DNA of 25,675 bases, from positions 1 to 25,675 of the forward strand of contig MDVR01000133.1 of the NCBI GenBank assembly GCA_001940725.1, in the 5' to 3' direction. The notes under the pieces were generated by a model that saw only the letters and a list, made by a program, of their open reading frames with translations, did not search any database and was not told the DNA's origin. This DNA comes from Candidatus Heimdallarchaeota archaeon LC_2. GTDB taxonomy: Archaea > Asgardarchaeota > Heimdallarchaeia > Heimdallarchaeales > Kariarchaeaceae. Shown piece by piece: positions 15,634-23,242 of this stretch (the first letter of the stretch is position 1; every line of letters begins with the position of its first letter). The position numbers and the translations under genes were made by a program.

Positions 15634-16251
15634 AGTTAATTCTCGTTTGAGATCCTTATCTTCCAATTCTTGAATACTAATACTAATTAAATGAAGGCCA
15701 CTTATTGTACTTTCCAAATGAAGATTTTTTTCGATGGTAAAAATGAATGTAATTTGATTCTTTCTGGTAAATGCAATTAACAATTCGAAAAATCTAATAA
15801 CCTGTTCTACTCCCGGTGTTGAATACATTAATAAATTGGAAAGTGAGTCGAATACTATTCGAGTTATGTCGGTGTTATCTTTATATGCTTGAATTATCAT
15901 AGCAAGTAAGGCGTTCAAATCTGTAAGATCTGATACTTCATATTTTGAATAACTGGCTGACGTACGATCAATCCTTTTAGTCCTCCAATTCGCAGCATCG
16001 ACCCATGTAATGGGTTCTAAGTCAAGATTAATTAATTTTCCTAATGTTTTCAATGAAGGAATATTATGGTGAGCAGTAATCATAAGGGTTGTATCTTTGT
16101 TTTTAAGACCTACTTGAAGAAATTTTAAACTTGCAAATGTTTTTCCTGATCCTGTTTCTCCGAAATATGATATTACAGAACCTGTCGGGAAACCACCATC
16201 AGTTATGTGATCAATACTTGGAATTCCTGAAGACACTCTATTAATTTGCAT
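15529..16251 (-). CDS. KaiC/RadA-like RecA-fold ATPase
   Basis: 240 residues forming a single RecA-fold domain of the KaiC/RAD55 type. The N-terminus has the family's SGIPSIDHITDGGFPTGS, then Walker A GETGSGKT (31-38), a strand-helix region with DLTDLNALL, and Walker B RIVFDSLSNLL. It is shorter than a two-domain KaiC and lacks the RadA N-terminal helix-hairpin-helix, so it is a solitary signalling or regulatory ATPase as is common in archaea. ATG 16251 has an AT-rich box about 31-35 nt upstream. The last 35 residues (basic, KKIYYNHKRWKIKI) are encoded antisense to the end of the surface protein and may be non-native. It is divergent from the lipid kinase-like gene. Confidence 0.8.
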   Translation of the reverse strand: MQINRVSSGIPSIDHITDGGFPTGSVISYFGETGSGKTFASLKFLQVGLKNKDTTLMITAHHNIPSLKTLGKLINLDLEPITWVDAANWRTKRIDRTSASYSKYEVSDLTDLNALLAMIIQAYKDNTDITRIVFDSLSNLLMYSTPGVEQVIRFFELLIAFTRKNQITFIFTIEKNLHLESTISGLHLISISIQELEDKDLKRELTSQYQKKIYYNHKRWKIKIICIAGFVRSVDTILYT

Positions 16252-16351
16252 TTAACGTATAAATAAGTAGAATTAATTATTTTAACAATGTTGTGAGTTT
16301 AATCAATCTTAATGATAAATAATATTTAAATTCATCAAATATTACTATCCG

Positions 16352-16359
16352 TATATTTA
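16352..16359 (+). promoter_or_regulatory. TATA box pointing to ATG 16383
   Basis: TATATTTA, 5' end 31 nt before ATG 16383 and 65 nt before TTG 16417; see the lipid kinase-like gene. Confidence 0.5.
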
Positions 16360-16416
16360 ACGATTAATCAATTAGAAAGGGAATGAAATTTATGGTCACT
16401 AAAAACTGATCATTGT

Positions 16417-17325
16417 TTGTCATCAACTCTTTTCGTCATTAATCCACATTCAAGAGGTGGAAAAACAAAATCCAGTTGGCCTAAGTATTTAAGACATATC
16501 GAACAAAATTATAGTCATACATTTGATTTTAAGATGGCAGATGGAATTGGTAGCGGTTATGATATCACTAGAAATGCCATAGATGATGGGTATACAACTT
16601 TAATTGGTGTCGGAGGGGAAGGGACAATAAATGAACTTGTAAATGGGATATATTTTTCTCAAAAAACAAATTTAAATCTCGGATTCATTCAATCTGGGAC
16701 TGTGAATGACTATCAGCAAGTAATTGAATGGCCTAAACAAATTGAAGAACAAATTAAAGCACTAAATGTAGCACAGACAAAAATAACTCCTTTAACATTT
16801 GTCTCTGGCGATAAAGAAAGAGTAGCACTCAATATTGCAGATACAGGAATAGGAGCAACAATAGCGTATATGGCTTCAATTGAAAGGAGATTAAAATGGA
16901 TTAAATCAGGTTTTAGATACACTTTATTATCTTTAAGAGCTATAAGAAAATGGAAGAATATTGGAGCGAAAATTAGAATAGATGATCGATATATAGAAGG
17001 AGATCTAACATTGTTAATGGCTGGCTTTTCTACCCAAACAGGAGAATATAAAATTCTCCCTCATGCAAATATTTGGGGAGATCAAATGGCATATACTGTT
17101 GCTATTGGATTCAGTAAGCTATCAATGTTAAAATTACTTGGTGTACTCAAAAAAGGTGAACATACGGAAGAGATAAGTGGTGTTTACATGGGACATGCTA
17201 ATAAAATATCTATTGAAACTGAAAAACCATTAATATTTGAAACAGATGGTGAGCCATTTTCTTATGAATCAACTGAAATAATTGTTAAAGCAATACCAAA
17301 GGCAATTAATGTGATTCAAGCTTGA
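16417..17325 (+). CDS. Diacylglycerol/lipid kinase-like protein (DAGK catalytic fold)
   Basis: 302 residues from TTG 16417. The family core is clear: VINPHSRGGKT (7-17), GVGGEGTINELVNG (64-77) and QSGTVNDY (92-99), and the C-terminal beta domain ends with the typical ETDGEP. The signature GGDGT reads GGEGT here, a conservative change in the nucleotide/metal loop. Such proteins phosphorylate diacylglycerol-like or prenyl lipids, or act in the related NAD-kinase-like fold; the substrate here is unknown. The start is odd: the TATA box points to ATG 16383, whose frame stops after 8 codons. Removing one A from the A5 run at 16401-16405 would join it in frame (MKFMVTKTDHCLSSTLFVIN). An indel in that run, real or an error, is likely. 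Confidence 0.85.
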   Translation: MSSTLFVINPHSRGGKTKSSWPKYLRHIEQNYSHTFDFKMADGIGSGYDITRNAIDDGYTTLIGVGGEGTINELVNGIYFSQKTNLNLGFIQSGTVNDYQQVIEWPKQIEEQIKALNVAQTKITPLTFVSGDKERVALNIADTGIGATIAYMASIERRLKWIKSGFRYTLLSLRAIRKWKNIGAKIRIDDRYIEGDLTLLMAGFSTQTGEYKILPHANIWGDQMAYTVAIGFSKLSMLKLLGVLKKGEHTEEISGVYMGHANKISIETEKPLIFETDGEPFSYESTEIIVKAIPKAINVIQA

Positions 17326-17471
17326 TTAAGAATGACTCATCTCAGTCCTCCAGATTATCATCAATTAAATTCAGAAAAGCAAAATAACATCATCGAATGA
17401 GCCGTTTTAAGGAATAAAATTAAGGTTCTAATAATTTTGCATTATATCATCAACCAATCCAAAAATCTTTT
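17326..17471. other. Short intergenic region upstream of coaBC
   Basis: Contains only the coaBC TATA box; no RNA or small gene was seen. Confidence 0.4.
17440..17447 (+). promoter_or_regulatory. TATA box for coaBC
   Basis: CATTATAT, 5' end 32 nt before TTG 17472, which supports the unusual TTG start. Confidence 0.6.
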
Positions 17472-18737
17472 TTGAATATTCTAAATGTCGAATTATTGAC
17501 ATCATCTGATTTTATTCATCCAAGTAAGAAAATATTTGCTAGTTATTCAAATCGGTTGGAAGGGAAAAAGATTGCTCTAGGTATCACTGCAAGTATTGCA
17601 TCATATCTTTCTCCGAAAATTGCACGAGAATTAATGAGGCATGGTGCGGACGTAATTCCAATTATGACTGAAAATTCTCTGTCTATGATTGGTAAAGATT
17701 TAATGTGGTGGGCAACTGGAAATGAACCGATAATTAATGTAAGTGGAAATCTTGAGCATATACAATATGCGGGGATTATGAACAATCCAATTGATTTAAT
17801 GTTAATTGCACCTTGTACAACAAATACTGTTGCTAAGCTAGCTACAGGAATTTCAGACACATCAGTCACTTTAATTGCAAGTACAATTGCAGGAAAACAC
17901 ATCCCAATAATGGTACTATGCGTCGCACATGAAGACTTGATTAATTCTCCAGCTACAAAAGAAAATATGGCAAAAATAAGAAAAAATGGAATAGCAATCA
18001 TAGATCCAGTTTTGGAAGAAGGAAAAGCTAAAATGCCTGAAATTGATGATATCATACTCGCTGTTTTTGAAAAAATCGAGAGTAATGAATTGAATAATAG
18101 AAATGTAATAATAACTGGAGGTCCAACAAGGGAATTTATTGATGATGTAAGATTCATTTCAAATCCATCTAGTGGAAAAACTGCATTAGAACTTGCAAAA
18201 GAGTCGTTAATTCAAGGAGCTGATGTTCAACTAGTGCTAGGACCCACAATTGTACAGATACCAAAAGCTATAAGATCTATTAACGTTATCACATCTCAAG
18301 AAATGACGGAAAAAGTATTATCTTTGTTAGACACCAATCCAAATTCCATAGTAATATTAGCTTCTGCCATGTCAGATTTTACAGTGAGTAAGAAATCTGG
18401 GAAAATTAAAAGCGGAAATAGCTTAATTTTGGATTTAATGCCGACTCAAAAATTATCTAGCCAAATTAAAGAAAAATATCCAAAATCTACCCTTATTTTG
18501 TATAAAGCTGAATCTGGTTTGAGTAAAGAGGATTTAATTAAATCTGCAACTAAAAAATTGGAAATTGATAATGCAGATCTAATTATTGCAAATGATATTT
18601 CTCAACAAAATTCAGGATTTGAATCGGATAATAATCAAGTTATTATTATTAATAAAACAGGATCATCTAGGGAAATAAATGACTCAAAATCATTTATTGC
18701 AAAAGAAATAATTTCTGAAGTAATTAAGCTAATATGA
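17472..18737 (+). CDS. coaBC: Bifunctional phosphopantothenoylcysteine decarboxylase / phosphopantothenate-cysteine ligase
   Basis: 421 residues. The CoaC flavoprotein half (about 1-200) has the archaeal N-terminal extension HPSKKI, GKKIALGITASIASYL (31-46), LIAPCTTNTVAKLATGISD and EEGKAKMPE. The CoaB ligase half (about 205-421) has NVIITGGPTREFIDDVRFIS, NPSSGKTALELA, SAMSDF and ADLIIANDIS. Together they catalyse two steps of coenzyme A synthesis: joining cysteine to 4'-phosphopantothenate (nucleotide-dependent) and FMN-dependent decarboxylation to 4'-phosphopantetheine. The decarboxylase substrate loop, usually PAMHEPM-like, reads IMVLCVAHED, keeping the His but diverging around it. TTG 17472 is supported by a TATA box 32 nt upstream. 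It is cytosolic and monocistronic by layout, and I see no fault in it. Confidence 0.95.
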   Translation: MNILNVELLTSSDFIHPSKKIFASYSNRLEGKKIALGITASIASYLSPKIARELMRHGADVIPIMTENSLSMIGKDLMWWATGNEPIINVSGNLEHIQYAGIMNNPIDLMLIAPCTTNTVAKLATGISDTSVTLIASTIAGKHIPIMVLCVAHEDLINSPATKENMAKIRKNGIAIIDPVLEEGKAKMPEIDDIILAVFEKIESNELNNRNVIITGGPTREFIDDVRFISNPSSGKTALELAKESLIQGADVQLVLGPTIVQIPKAIRSINVITSQEMTEKVLSLLDTNPNSIVILASAMSDFTVSKKSGKIKSGNSLILDLMPTQKLSSQIKEKYPKSTLILYKAESGLSKEDLIKSATKKLEIDNADLIIANDISQQNSGFESDNNQVIIINKTGSSREINDSKSFIAKEIISEVIKLI

Positions 18738-18751
18738 TCCCTCAATCTAGA

Positions 18752-18759
18752 ATTTAATA
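18752..18759 (+). promoter_or_regulatory. TATA box for the HEAT-repeat gene
   Basis: ATTTAATA, 5' end 31 nt before ATG 18783. Confidence 0.5.
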
Positions 18760-18782
18760 TTAGTTAATATTGTAATAAGATT

Positions 18783-19514
18783 ATGGATATCGAAGAACTG
18801 ATAGAAACTTTGAAGTTGCATTCAGATCCATGGAAACGTGCTGAAGCAGCCTTACAACTTGGTGATAGAGGAGATGATAGAGTTTTAGAGGTGTTAATAG
18901 ATAAAATGCAAAATGATGACCATGATTTTGTCAGGAGAGACTGTGCTGAAGCATTAGGACTTTTAGAAATGAAAGATGCTGTTGAACCTCTGATCAATTG
19001 TATGTTAACAGATCCGTTTAGATATGCGAGAAACGAGGCAGCTGAATCACTTGGTAAACTTGATGATAAAAAAGCAATTCCAGCATTATTAAAAACTATG
19101 AAAACAGATGATTGGGATTTTACTAGAGCGAGTGCAGCCTTAGCACTTGCTGAAATTGATGCACATGAAGTAATTGGAGAAATTTTGACATCAATAGTAG
19201 AAGAAAAAGAATCATATATCCGAAAAGATATGATTAAAGCAGTTCATAAGTTCAGAGATGTTGAAAGTCTACCAGTGTTATTTGAGTTAATAAGTAATGA
19301 TGAGGATTGGGAGGTAAGAAAACAGATTGCTTTGACCTTAGGATGGCTTGCAAGTCCCAAAACAATAGAAGTCCTAGTAAGTGTTCTTCAAAGAGATCCA
19401 CATTTATTTGTTAAACAAGAAGCTGAGAATTCACTACAAATAATCGCTAGAGATTTTAAATTTCAATGGACTACTGCTGAAGCTATGTTAGAAGCAAAAG
19501 AGAAATTTACTTAA
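18783..19514 (+). CDS. HEAT-repeat protein (PBS-lyase-like repeats)
   Basis: 243 residues built from about six to seven tandem helical pairs of roughly 31 residues, e.g. PWKRAEAALQLGDRGDDRVL, FVRRDCAEALGLLEMKDAVE, YARNEAAESLGKLDDKKAIP, FTRASAALALAEI and WEVRKQIALTLGWLASPKTI. The R-AA-LG--GD---PLL pattern is that of PBS-lyase HEAT-like repeats, which form a protein-binding solenoid. No catalytic domain is attached, so it is a scaffold or adaptor of unknown partner. It starts 45 bp after coaBC with its own promoter, so co-transcription is not required. The C-terminus (FQWTTAEAMLEAKEKFT) is an extra helix. Confidence 0.9.
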   Translation: MDIEELIETLKLHSDPWKRAEAALQLGDRGDDRVLEVLIDKMQNDDHDFVRRDCAEALGLLEMKDAVEPLINCMLTDPFRYARNEAAESLGKLDDKKAIPALLKTMKTDDWDFTRASAALALAEIDAHEVIGEILTSIVEEKESYIRKDMIKAVHKFRDVESLPVLFELISNDEDWEVRKQIALTLGWLASPKTIEVLVSVLQRDPHLFVKQEAENSLQIIARDFKFQWTTAEAMLEAKEKFT

Positions 19515-19842
19515 TATAATATGCGAATCATCTAAATTGTTCAGTTGTCTAAAATTTTAAACGATGAATTCAGTTACAAGCGTTTTCGTGAGTTGATGAC
19601 ACCACCACTGAATTCACAATTAATCAATAATTGTTTTTCGAGCTACCTTTATTACTCGCAAAGTTAAGACTCAAATCTTATGTAAGATTGCCTGAAATCA
19701 CTTTGCAATTAGTGACCAGTCTGATTAGTTCTTGAACGAGAATATTTACTAACTTCGACGTATAGAGTCCAAATAATCATCGCCTCGATTTTGGATGAAA
19801 GATATAACGATAATTTTACTTATAACTTTACTAATCACAACA
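19515..19842. other. Intergenic region with several nested stem-loops, possible structured RNA
   Basis: No coding frame. It holds inverted repeats TGAATTCAGT (19565-19574) with ACTGAATTCA (19607-19616), CAATTA/TAATTG (19617-19633), GCAAAGT (19658-19664) with ACTTTGC (19700-19706), and inside the last pair the hairpin AATCTTA-TG-TAAGATT (19674-19689). It could be a small RNA or a terminator region; no known RNA family was recognised. Confidence 0.3.
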
Positions 19843-19850
19843 CATTTATC
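19843..19850 (+). promoter_or_regulatory. TATA box for the gene at 19874
   Basis: CATTTATC, 5' end 31 nt before ATG 19874. It favours that start over TTG 19865. Confidence 0.45.
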
Positions 19851-19873
19851 ACTATACTAGTTTATTGAAATCT

Positions 19874-20131
19874 ATGTCTGAACATGCAAATTATGACACT
19901 TCTACAGATAAAAATGGAACTAATAATCCCATAAACGGTTCAGATGAAAGAAAGTTAATATTCCAAATATTAATAACATTTAGTCTTGTCATAGGACCAA
20001 TTTTCCTACCTTTTATCTTCTTGTTTCCAAGTTCTTTTTCCTGGTTTCCTTATGCAAAAGAAAGCTCAATAATTGTGGTCGTACTGTTTTTGCTTAGTTC
20101 AATCGTGCATGCCAATCTAAAATCAAAATAA
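19874..20131 (+). CDS. Small membrane protein with two helices
   Basis: 85 residues from ATG 19874 (88 from TTG 19865). A hydrophilic, Asn/Asp-rich N-terminus of about 27 residues precedes two hydrophobic segments, ILITFSLVIGPIFLPFIFLF and SIIVVVLFLLSSIVHA, joined by a short SSFSWFPYAKE loop, with a basic end NLKSK. The shape is a helical hairpin with both ends probably cytosolic. Family and role unknown. It stands alone between the HEAT-repeat gene and the acidic repeat protein. Confidence 0.6.
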   Translation: MSEHANYDTSTDKNGTNNPINGSDERKLIFQILITFSLVIGPIFLPFIFLFPSSFSWFPYAKESSIIVVVLFLLSSIVHANLKSK

Positions 20132-20192
20132 AATTATGGTTTACAAATAATATGGAAATAAATTAAGAGCAATTATCTGTTTGATTAGTCAA

Positions 20193-20200
20193 GTTTAATA
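20193..20200 (+). promoter_or_regulatory. TATA box for the gene at 20223
   Basis: GTTTAATA, 5' end 30 nt before the ATG. Confidence 0.55.
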
Positions 20201-20222
20201 AACAAAACCTCTTGATCAACCT

Positions 20223-20543
20223 ATGGTTAACAAAGAAGATAGACTACAGGAAGTTGTAGCTGCTGTGACCAAAGCAGCCTTGGCTGATGGAAAAATTACA
20301 CAAGAAGAAGCTGAAATTTTAGAAGCAGTGCAAATAAATACTTTGATTTATGAACAGGCTTTAGCAGATGCCTTAGATGATGGTATTATAACAAATGAAG
20401 AAAAGGATACACTCGAAGGATTAAAACAACAGATTCTTAGTGATGCTTGGGATATAGCAGCGGTTTCAGATAGTAATGTTAGTAATGATGAACTAAAAAT
20501 GTTAGAAGTCCTTCTCAAAAAGATTGAGGAGCAAAAAGAATAA
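20223..20543 (+). CDS. Small acidic helical protein with three internal repeats (TerB/EF-hand-like look)
   Basis: 106 residues, acidic, fully helical. Three matching units with a 30-31 residue period are visible: ADGKITQEEAEILEAV (21-36), DDGIITNEEKDTLEGL (52-67) and SDSNVSNDELKMLEVL (82-97). The D-G-x-I-T-x-E-E start resembles the turn of TerB-like tellurite-resistance domains or a reduced EF-hand loop, so metal binding is possible, but the canonical 12-residue calcium loop is incomplete. Partner unknown. Its stop lies 7 bp from the end of the convergent cmk gene, so the two transcripts probably overlap at their 3' ends. Confidence 0.7.
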   Translation: MVNKEDRLQEVVAAVTKAALADGKITQEEAEILEAVQINTLIYEQALADALDDGIITNEEKDTLEGLKQQILSDAWDIAAVSDSNVSNDELKMLEVLLKKIEEQKE

Positions 20544-20550
20544 TCGTATA

Positions 20551-21096
20551 TTAGTTTTGACTTCGTTTCAACACATGTTGTACTATGGTCTTACAAAGTA
20601 AATAAGTTTGATCAATATCAATTCTATCGCTATTTATGATGATATCGTAACATGATGTATCCCACACATCAATGTTGTAGAGTTTCAAAAATCGATTTTG
20701 TTCTGATTTCTCTCTTGCTAAAGTTTCTGATTTTGCTTCATCTATACTTTTATTGTCTCTCGTTGCTATTCTCTGCCAACGGATTTCAGGAGTTGCAGAT
20801 ATACATATTTTTAATAAAGTATCTGAAGGTGTGAAATGTGCGGCTAATTGAGCGTCGACAATTGTATTATCATTTTGTGAAAGTTCTTGGGTTTTTTTAT
20901 CAATTTGTTTGTCAATAGTAGGCTCATTTAAGACTTTTTCAGAAAATTCTTTTAGCGTAAAATTTCTATTTTTAGCCATTTCTCTAAAGACAGACCCAGC
21001 TGAAACATAATTCATTGATAAATCTTCAGCAAGTTTTTTAGCTACGCTGGATTTTCCAGATCCATGTGGACCACCAATTGCAATGATGGAACCCAA
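20551..21096 (-). CDS. cmk: Cytidylate kinase, archaeal type
   Basis: 181 residues. Walker A GGPHGSGKSS (8-17), then NYVSAGSVFREMAK, a family signature for CMP binding in archaeal Cmk, the KEFSEKVLNEPTIDKQID block, and the lid RIATRDNKSIDEAKSETLARE. It phosphorylates CMP/dCMP using ATP. It starts at TTG 21096, 33 bp after rpl34e, and is preceded by a clear Shine-Dalgarno GGAGG at 21109-21105 with an 8-nt spacer. This contrasts with the leaderless genes around it and fits translation from a polycistronic mRNA. The EMC3-L34e-Cmk order is a known archaeal arrangement downstream of secY-adk. Confidence 0.92.
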   Translation of the reverse strand: MGSIIAIGGPHGSGKSSVAKKLAEDLSMNYVSAGSVFREMAKNRNFTLKEFSEKVLNEPTIDKQIDKKTQELSQNDNTIVDAQLAAHFTPSDTLLKICISATPEIRWQRIATRDNKSIDEAKSETLAREKSEQNRFLKLYNIDVWDTSCYDIIINSDRIDIDQTYLLCKTIVQHVLKRSQN

Positions 21097-21104
21097 ATTT
21101 CAAT

Positions 21105-21109
21105 CCTCC
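21105..21109 (-). promoter_or_regulatory. Shine-Dalgarno deciding the TTG start of cmk
   Basis: GGAGG on the minus strand, 8 nt before TTG 21096, between rpl34e and cmk. Confidence 0.7.
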
Positions 21110-21129
21110 TTTATTTATAAAACAAAAAA

Positions 21130-21396
21130 TCAAACTGTTAATCGATTAGCTTTGATCAGTTTTCTTCTTAGACATGGAGAACAAATTTGTCCGCCATATG
21201 GTCTATTTGGTTTTCGTTCACTTAAAGACATCCGTCGCACTTCTACTCGAGTACCTCTTGCTACCCCAGGAAGTACCCGGTTACAAGTTGCACAATGAGG
21301 GTAGTTAGCCTTCTTTTTTATAGACTTAAAATAAAATTTTCCACTTGGTGTTTTAACGAGTTTTCTTTTTCCCGACCGAATTGATTTACGAACCAT
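21130..21396 (-). CDS. rpl34e: Large-subunit ribosomal protein L34e
   Basis: 88 residues, strongly basic, with the two-CxxC zinc ribbon C35-C38 (CATC) and C72-C75 (CSPC), the start MVRKSIRSGKRKL and the tail CLRRKLIKAN, all typical of L34e of archaea and eukaryotes. It is a structural component of the 50S subunit. It lies 93 bp after the EMC3-like gene and 33 bp before cmk, on the same strand. A TTATATAT box lies about 24-26 nt before the ATG, so it may also be transcribed separately. Confidence 0.95.
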   Translation of the reverse strand: MVRKSIRSGKRKLVKTPSGKFYFKSIKKKANYPHCATCNRVLPGVARGTRVEVRRMSLSERKPNRPYGGQICSPCLRRKLIKANRLTV

Positions 21397-21489
21397 ATTC
21401 CTATTAATTGAGATATATAATTAAAGAATTCAGTTCTGACACGCGCTTTCATTTATCATATTTATTTCAACTTGTCACATTTATATTGC

Positions 21490-22158
21490 TTAATTTTGTT
21501 GTTGCATTGGATTTTGCATACCTGTTAAGTTGATACCCAACATACGTTGTAATAAAGTAGAAAGTACAATAGCTGATAAGAAATACCAAAAACCAAAACC
21601 TGCAACTGATAAATTAGGATCTCCATTAAGTCCTGAAAACCATTTACCAATTAAAGGTATATCTCGATTAACTTTGAAAGGAAGAACAGCTACTACACCA
21701 CTGGATCGATCACAATTTTCGGTTGGATTCGCTAAGGCTGCATCGTAGCACACATTAAGTTCTCGATTTTCTTCTTGTTGAAATGTTGATCTTAAGGTTT
21801 GAAACACAAATATTAATGGTAACATTGTAAATAATGAAGGTACCATTCGCTTTGTCATAGTACTTCGTTGTAATTCAAGAAAATGCTCCTCATTTCGTTT
21901 AACAGATATCCATAATTTCTTATCTGCGGTCTCTCTTGCGAGTTTTTTCCTTTTTTGATGTTCTTGCATTTTCTTAGAATTTTCAGCTAGCTCTTCCATA
22001 TTTAAAACAGCTCTATTTACCATCCCTGAAAATGAACTCACAATCAAGGACACAATCAAAAGTAAAATTGTTGAAAATGCAGGAAGTGTCGTTCCAGAAT
22101 CAATTAGAAAGTTTGAGATCGCATTGGTTAAAGGATCAAGAAAATCAAAAATGCCCAT
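21490..22158 (-). CDS. EMC3/TMCO1-type membrane protein (DUF106), Oxa1-superfamily insertase
   Basis: 222 residues. Topology: helix 1 at about 26-45 (FSTILLLIVSLIVSSFSG), a basic cytosolic coiled coil (KKMQEHQKRKK, about 50-100) as in YidC/Oxa1/EMC3 proteins, helix 2 at about 105-122 (MVPSLFTMLPLIFVF), an exported loop and helix 3 at about 188-206 (GFGFWYFLSAIVLSTLLQRM). It should insert membrane proteins co-translationally. ATG 22158 has a TTTATACC box 31 nt upstream on the minus strand, and follows the RIO1 kinase by 48 bp. The exported loop between helices 2 and 3 holds an unusual hydrophilic stretch with Cys residues (NVCYDAALANPTENC), possibly a disulfide. Confidence 0.9.
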   Translation of the reverse strand: MGIFDFLDPLTNAISNFLIDSGTTLPAFSTILLLIVSLIVSSFSGMVNRAVLNMEELAENSKKMQEHQKRKKLARETADKKLWISVKRNEEHFLELQRSTMTKRMVPSLFTMLPLIFVFQTLRSTFQQEENRELNVCYDAALANPTENCDRSSGVVAVLPFKVNRDIPLIGKWFSGLNGDPNLSVAGFGFWYFLSAIVLSTLLQRMLGINLTGMQNPMQQQN

Positions 22159-22206
22159 TTATCTATTTACTTTTTATTTAAGGTATAAAAAACACTTATC
22201 ATTGCG

Positions 22207-23058
22207 TTATAGCAAATCGATGAGGAGATTTTCATCTATTTTCTCACCAGTCACCCACTTAAACAATTTTCCAATTTCAAAGACTTTTACTTGAAAACTT
22301 GAAAAATAATTATTTATGTTTGAAAGATCTCTTACTAAAAATATTGATGCTTGGGGATGACTATTAAGTACAGCTTGTGAAACATCAATAATAAAATATT
22401 CATCAGTCTTTTTATTATATAATATATTATATTCACTTAAATCAGCATGAACTAATTTACATTGACGATATATCGTCTTAATCGATTCCATAATACGTTT
22501 GTATAACGATGATGGGTTTTTTGGAGGACTTTCTTTTAATCTTGGTAAAACTGAATCCTCATCTCCTAAGAATTCCATTAATAAAATATTTCTCTCAACA
22601 GCGATTGGTTTTGGAACAGGAATTCCATGCTCTGCCATTCTTTTCAAATTTTTGAATTCTTTTCTTGCCCATACTTCTATGAATCCACTTCTAGAGCTTT
22701 TGAATCTTTTAAATCTGAAGTCCCCCTCGACATATGGCCTCATTTTTTTAAAGGATGGTGCATCAATTCTAAATATTTTAATTGCTATCGATTCTTTTTT
22801 AGTGTAGGCAAAATACACATTAGCCTCTTTCCCGGAAGAAATTGCCCCTTCAAGGACAGAAAATAATCCTTTATTCATCATTTTAAATAAAATAAGTCTT
22901 GTTTTGTTGTCAAAAACGGTTTCAACAAGTTTTAGCCCATCGTCTTCTTTTTTCCTTATTCGTTGATCATCTACTAATTCATCTAAAGAAGAAATCGATT
23001 TGTTTGATAACTCAGGGAAAGGGTGATCATCCTCGCCTTCTCCATCCTTTTTATTCAA
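22207..23058 (-). CDS. rio1: RIO1-type serine/threonine protein kinase
   Basis: 283 residues from TTG 23058 (the frame extends to TTG 23082, used for the numbering here). The kinase signatures of RIO1 are all present: SSGKEANVYFA (82-92), the catalytic Lys in IAIKIFRI (99-106), HADLSEYNIL (212-221) and the metal-binding IDVSQA (232-237) followed by LNSHP. RIO1 acts in late maturation of the small ribosomal subunit. An acidic N-terminal tail precedes the conserved VFDNKTRLILFKMMNKG. An AT-rich box (AAAATATT, about 31 nt upstream) favours TTG 23058; no in-frame ATG exists before residue 68. It is followed by the EMC3-like gene on the same strand. Confidence 0.92.
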   Translation of the reverse strand: MNKKDGEGEDDHPFPELSNKSISSLDELVDDQRIRKKEDDGLKLVETVFDNKTRLILFKMMNKGLFSVLEGAISSGKEANVYFAYTKKESIAIKIFRIDAPSFKKMRPYVEGDFRFKRFKSSRSGFIEVWARKEFKNLKRMAEHGIPVPKPIAVERNILLMEFLGDEDSVLPRLKESPPKNPSSLYKRIMESIKTIYRQCKLVHADLSEYNILYNKKTDEYFIIDVSQAVLNSHPQASIFLVRDLSNINNYFSSFQVKVFEIGKLFKWVTGEKIDENLLIDLL

Positions 23059-23210
23059 TAGAATTAAATATATATTTATCAATATTTTAATATTGATATT
23101 TAAACAAACTTCCTGATTAAATATTATTAATTATAACATTCTTAGAATTATTTTGATAGTTTTAAAAAAATGTTAGTTCTATTACCTAACTTATATTAGA
23201 TACGAATTTG

Positions 23211-23218
23211 CATTATAT
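23211..23218 (+). promoter_or_regulatory. TATA box for the NMD3-like gene
   Basis: CATTATAT, 5' end 32 nt before ATG 23243; same sequence as the coaBC box. Confidence 0.6.
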
Positions 23219-23242
23219 TTAGAACATCAATTTATTAGGAAA

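Noticed and set aside
17543..18157. 204-residue minus-strand frame inside coaBC and similar long antisense frames elsewhere
   Set aside because: Hydrophobic-looking translations of the opposite strand of a well-supported gene.
19560..19616. C/D-box sRNA candidate (CGATGA, TTGATGA, CTGA)
   Set aside because: Box C and C' are imperfect, D' is missing, and the guide between TGATGA and CTGA is only about 8 nt.
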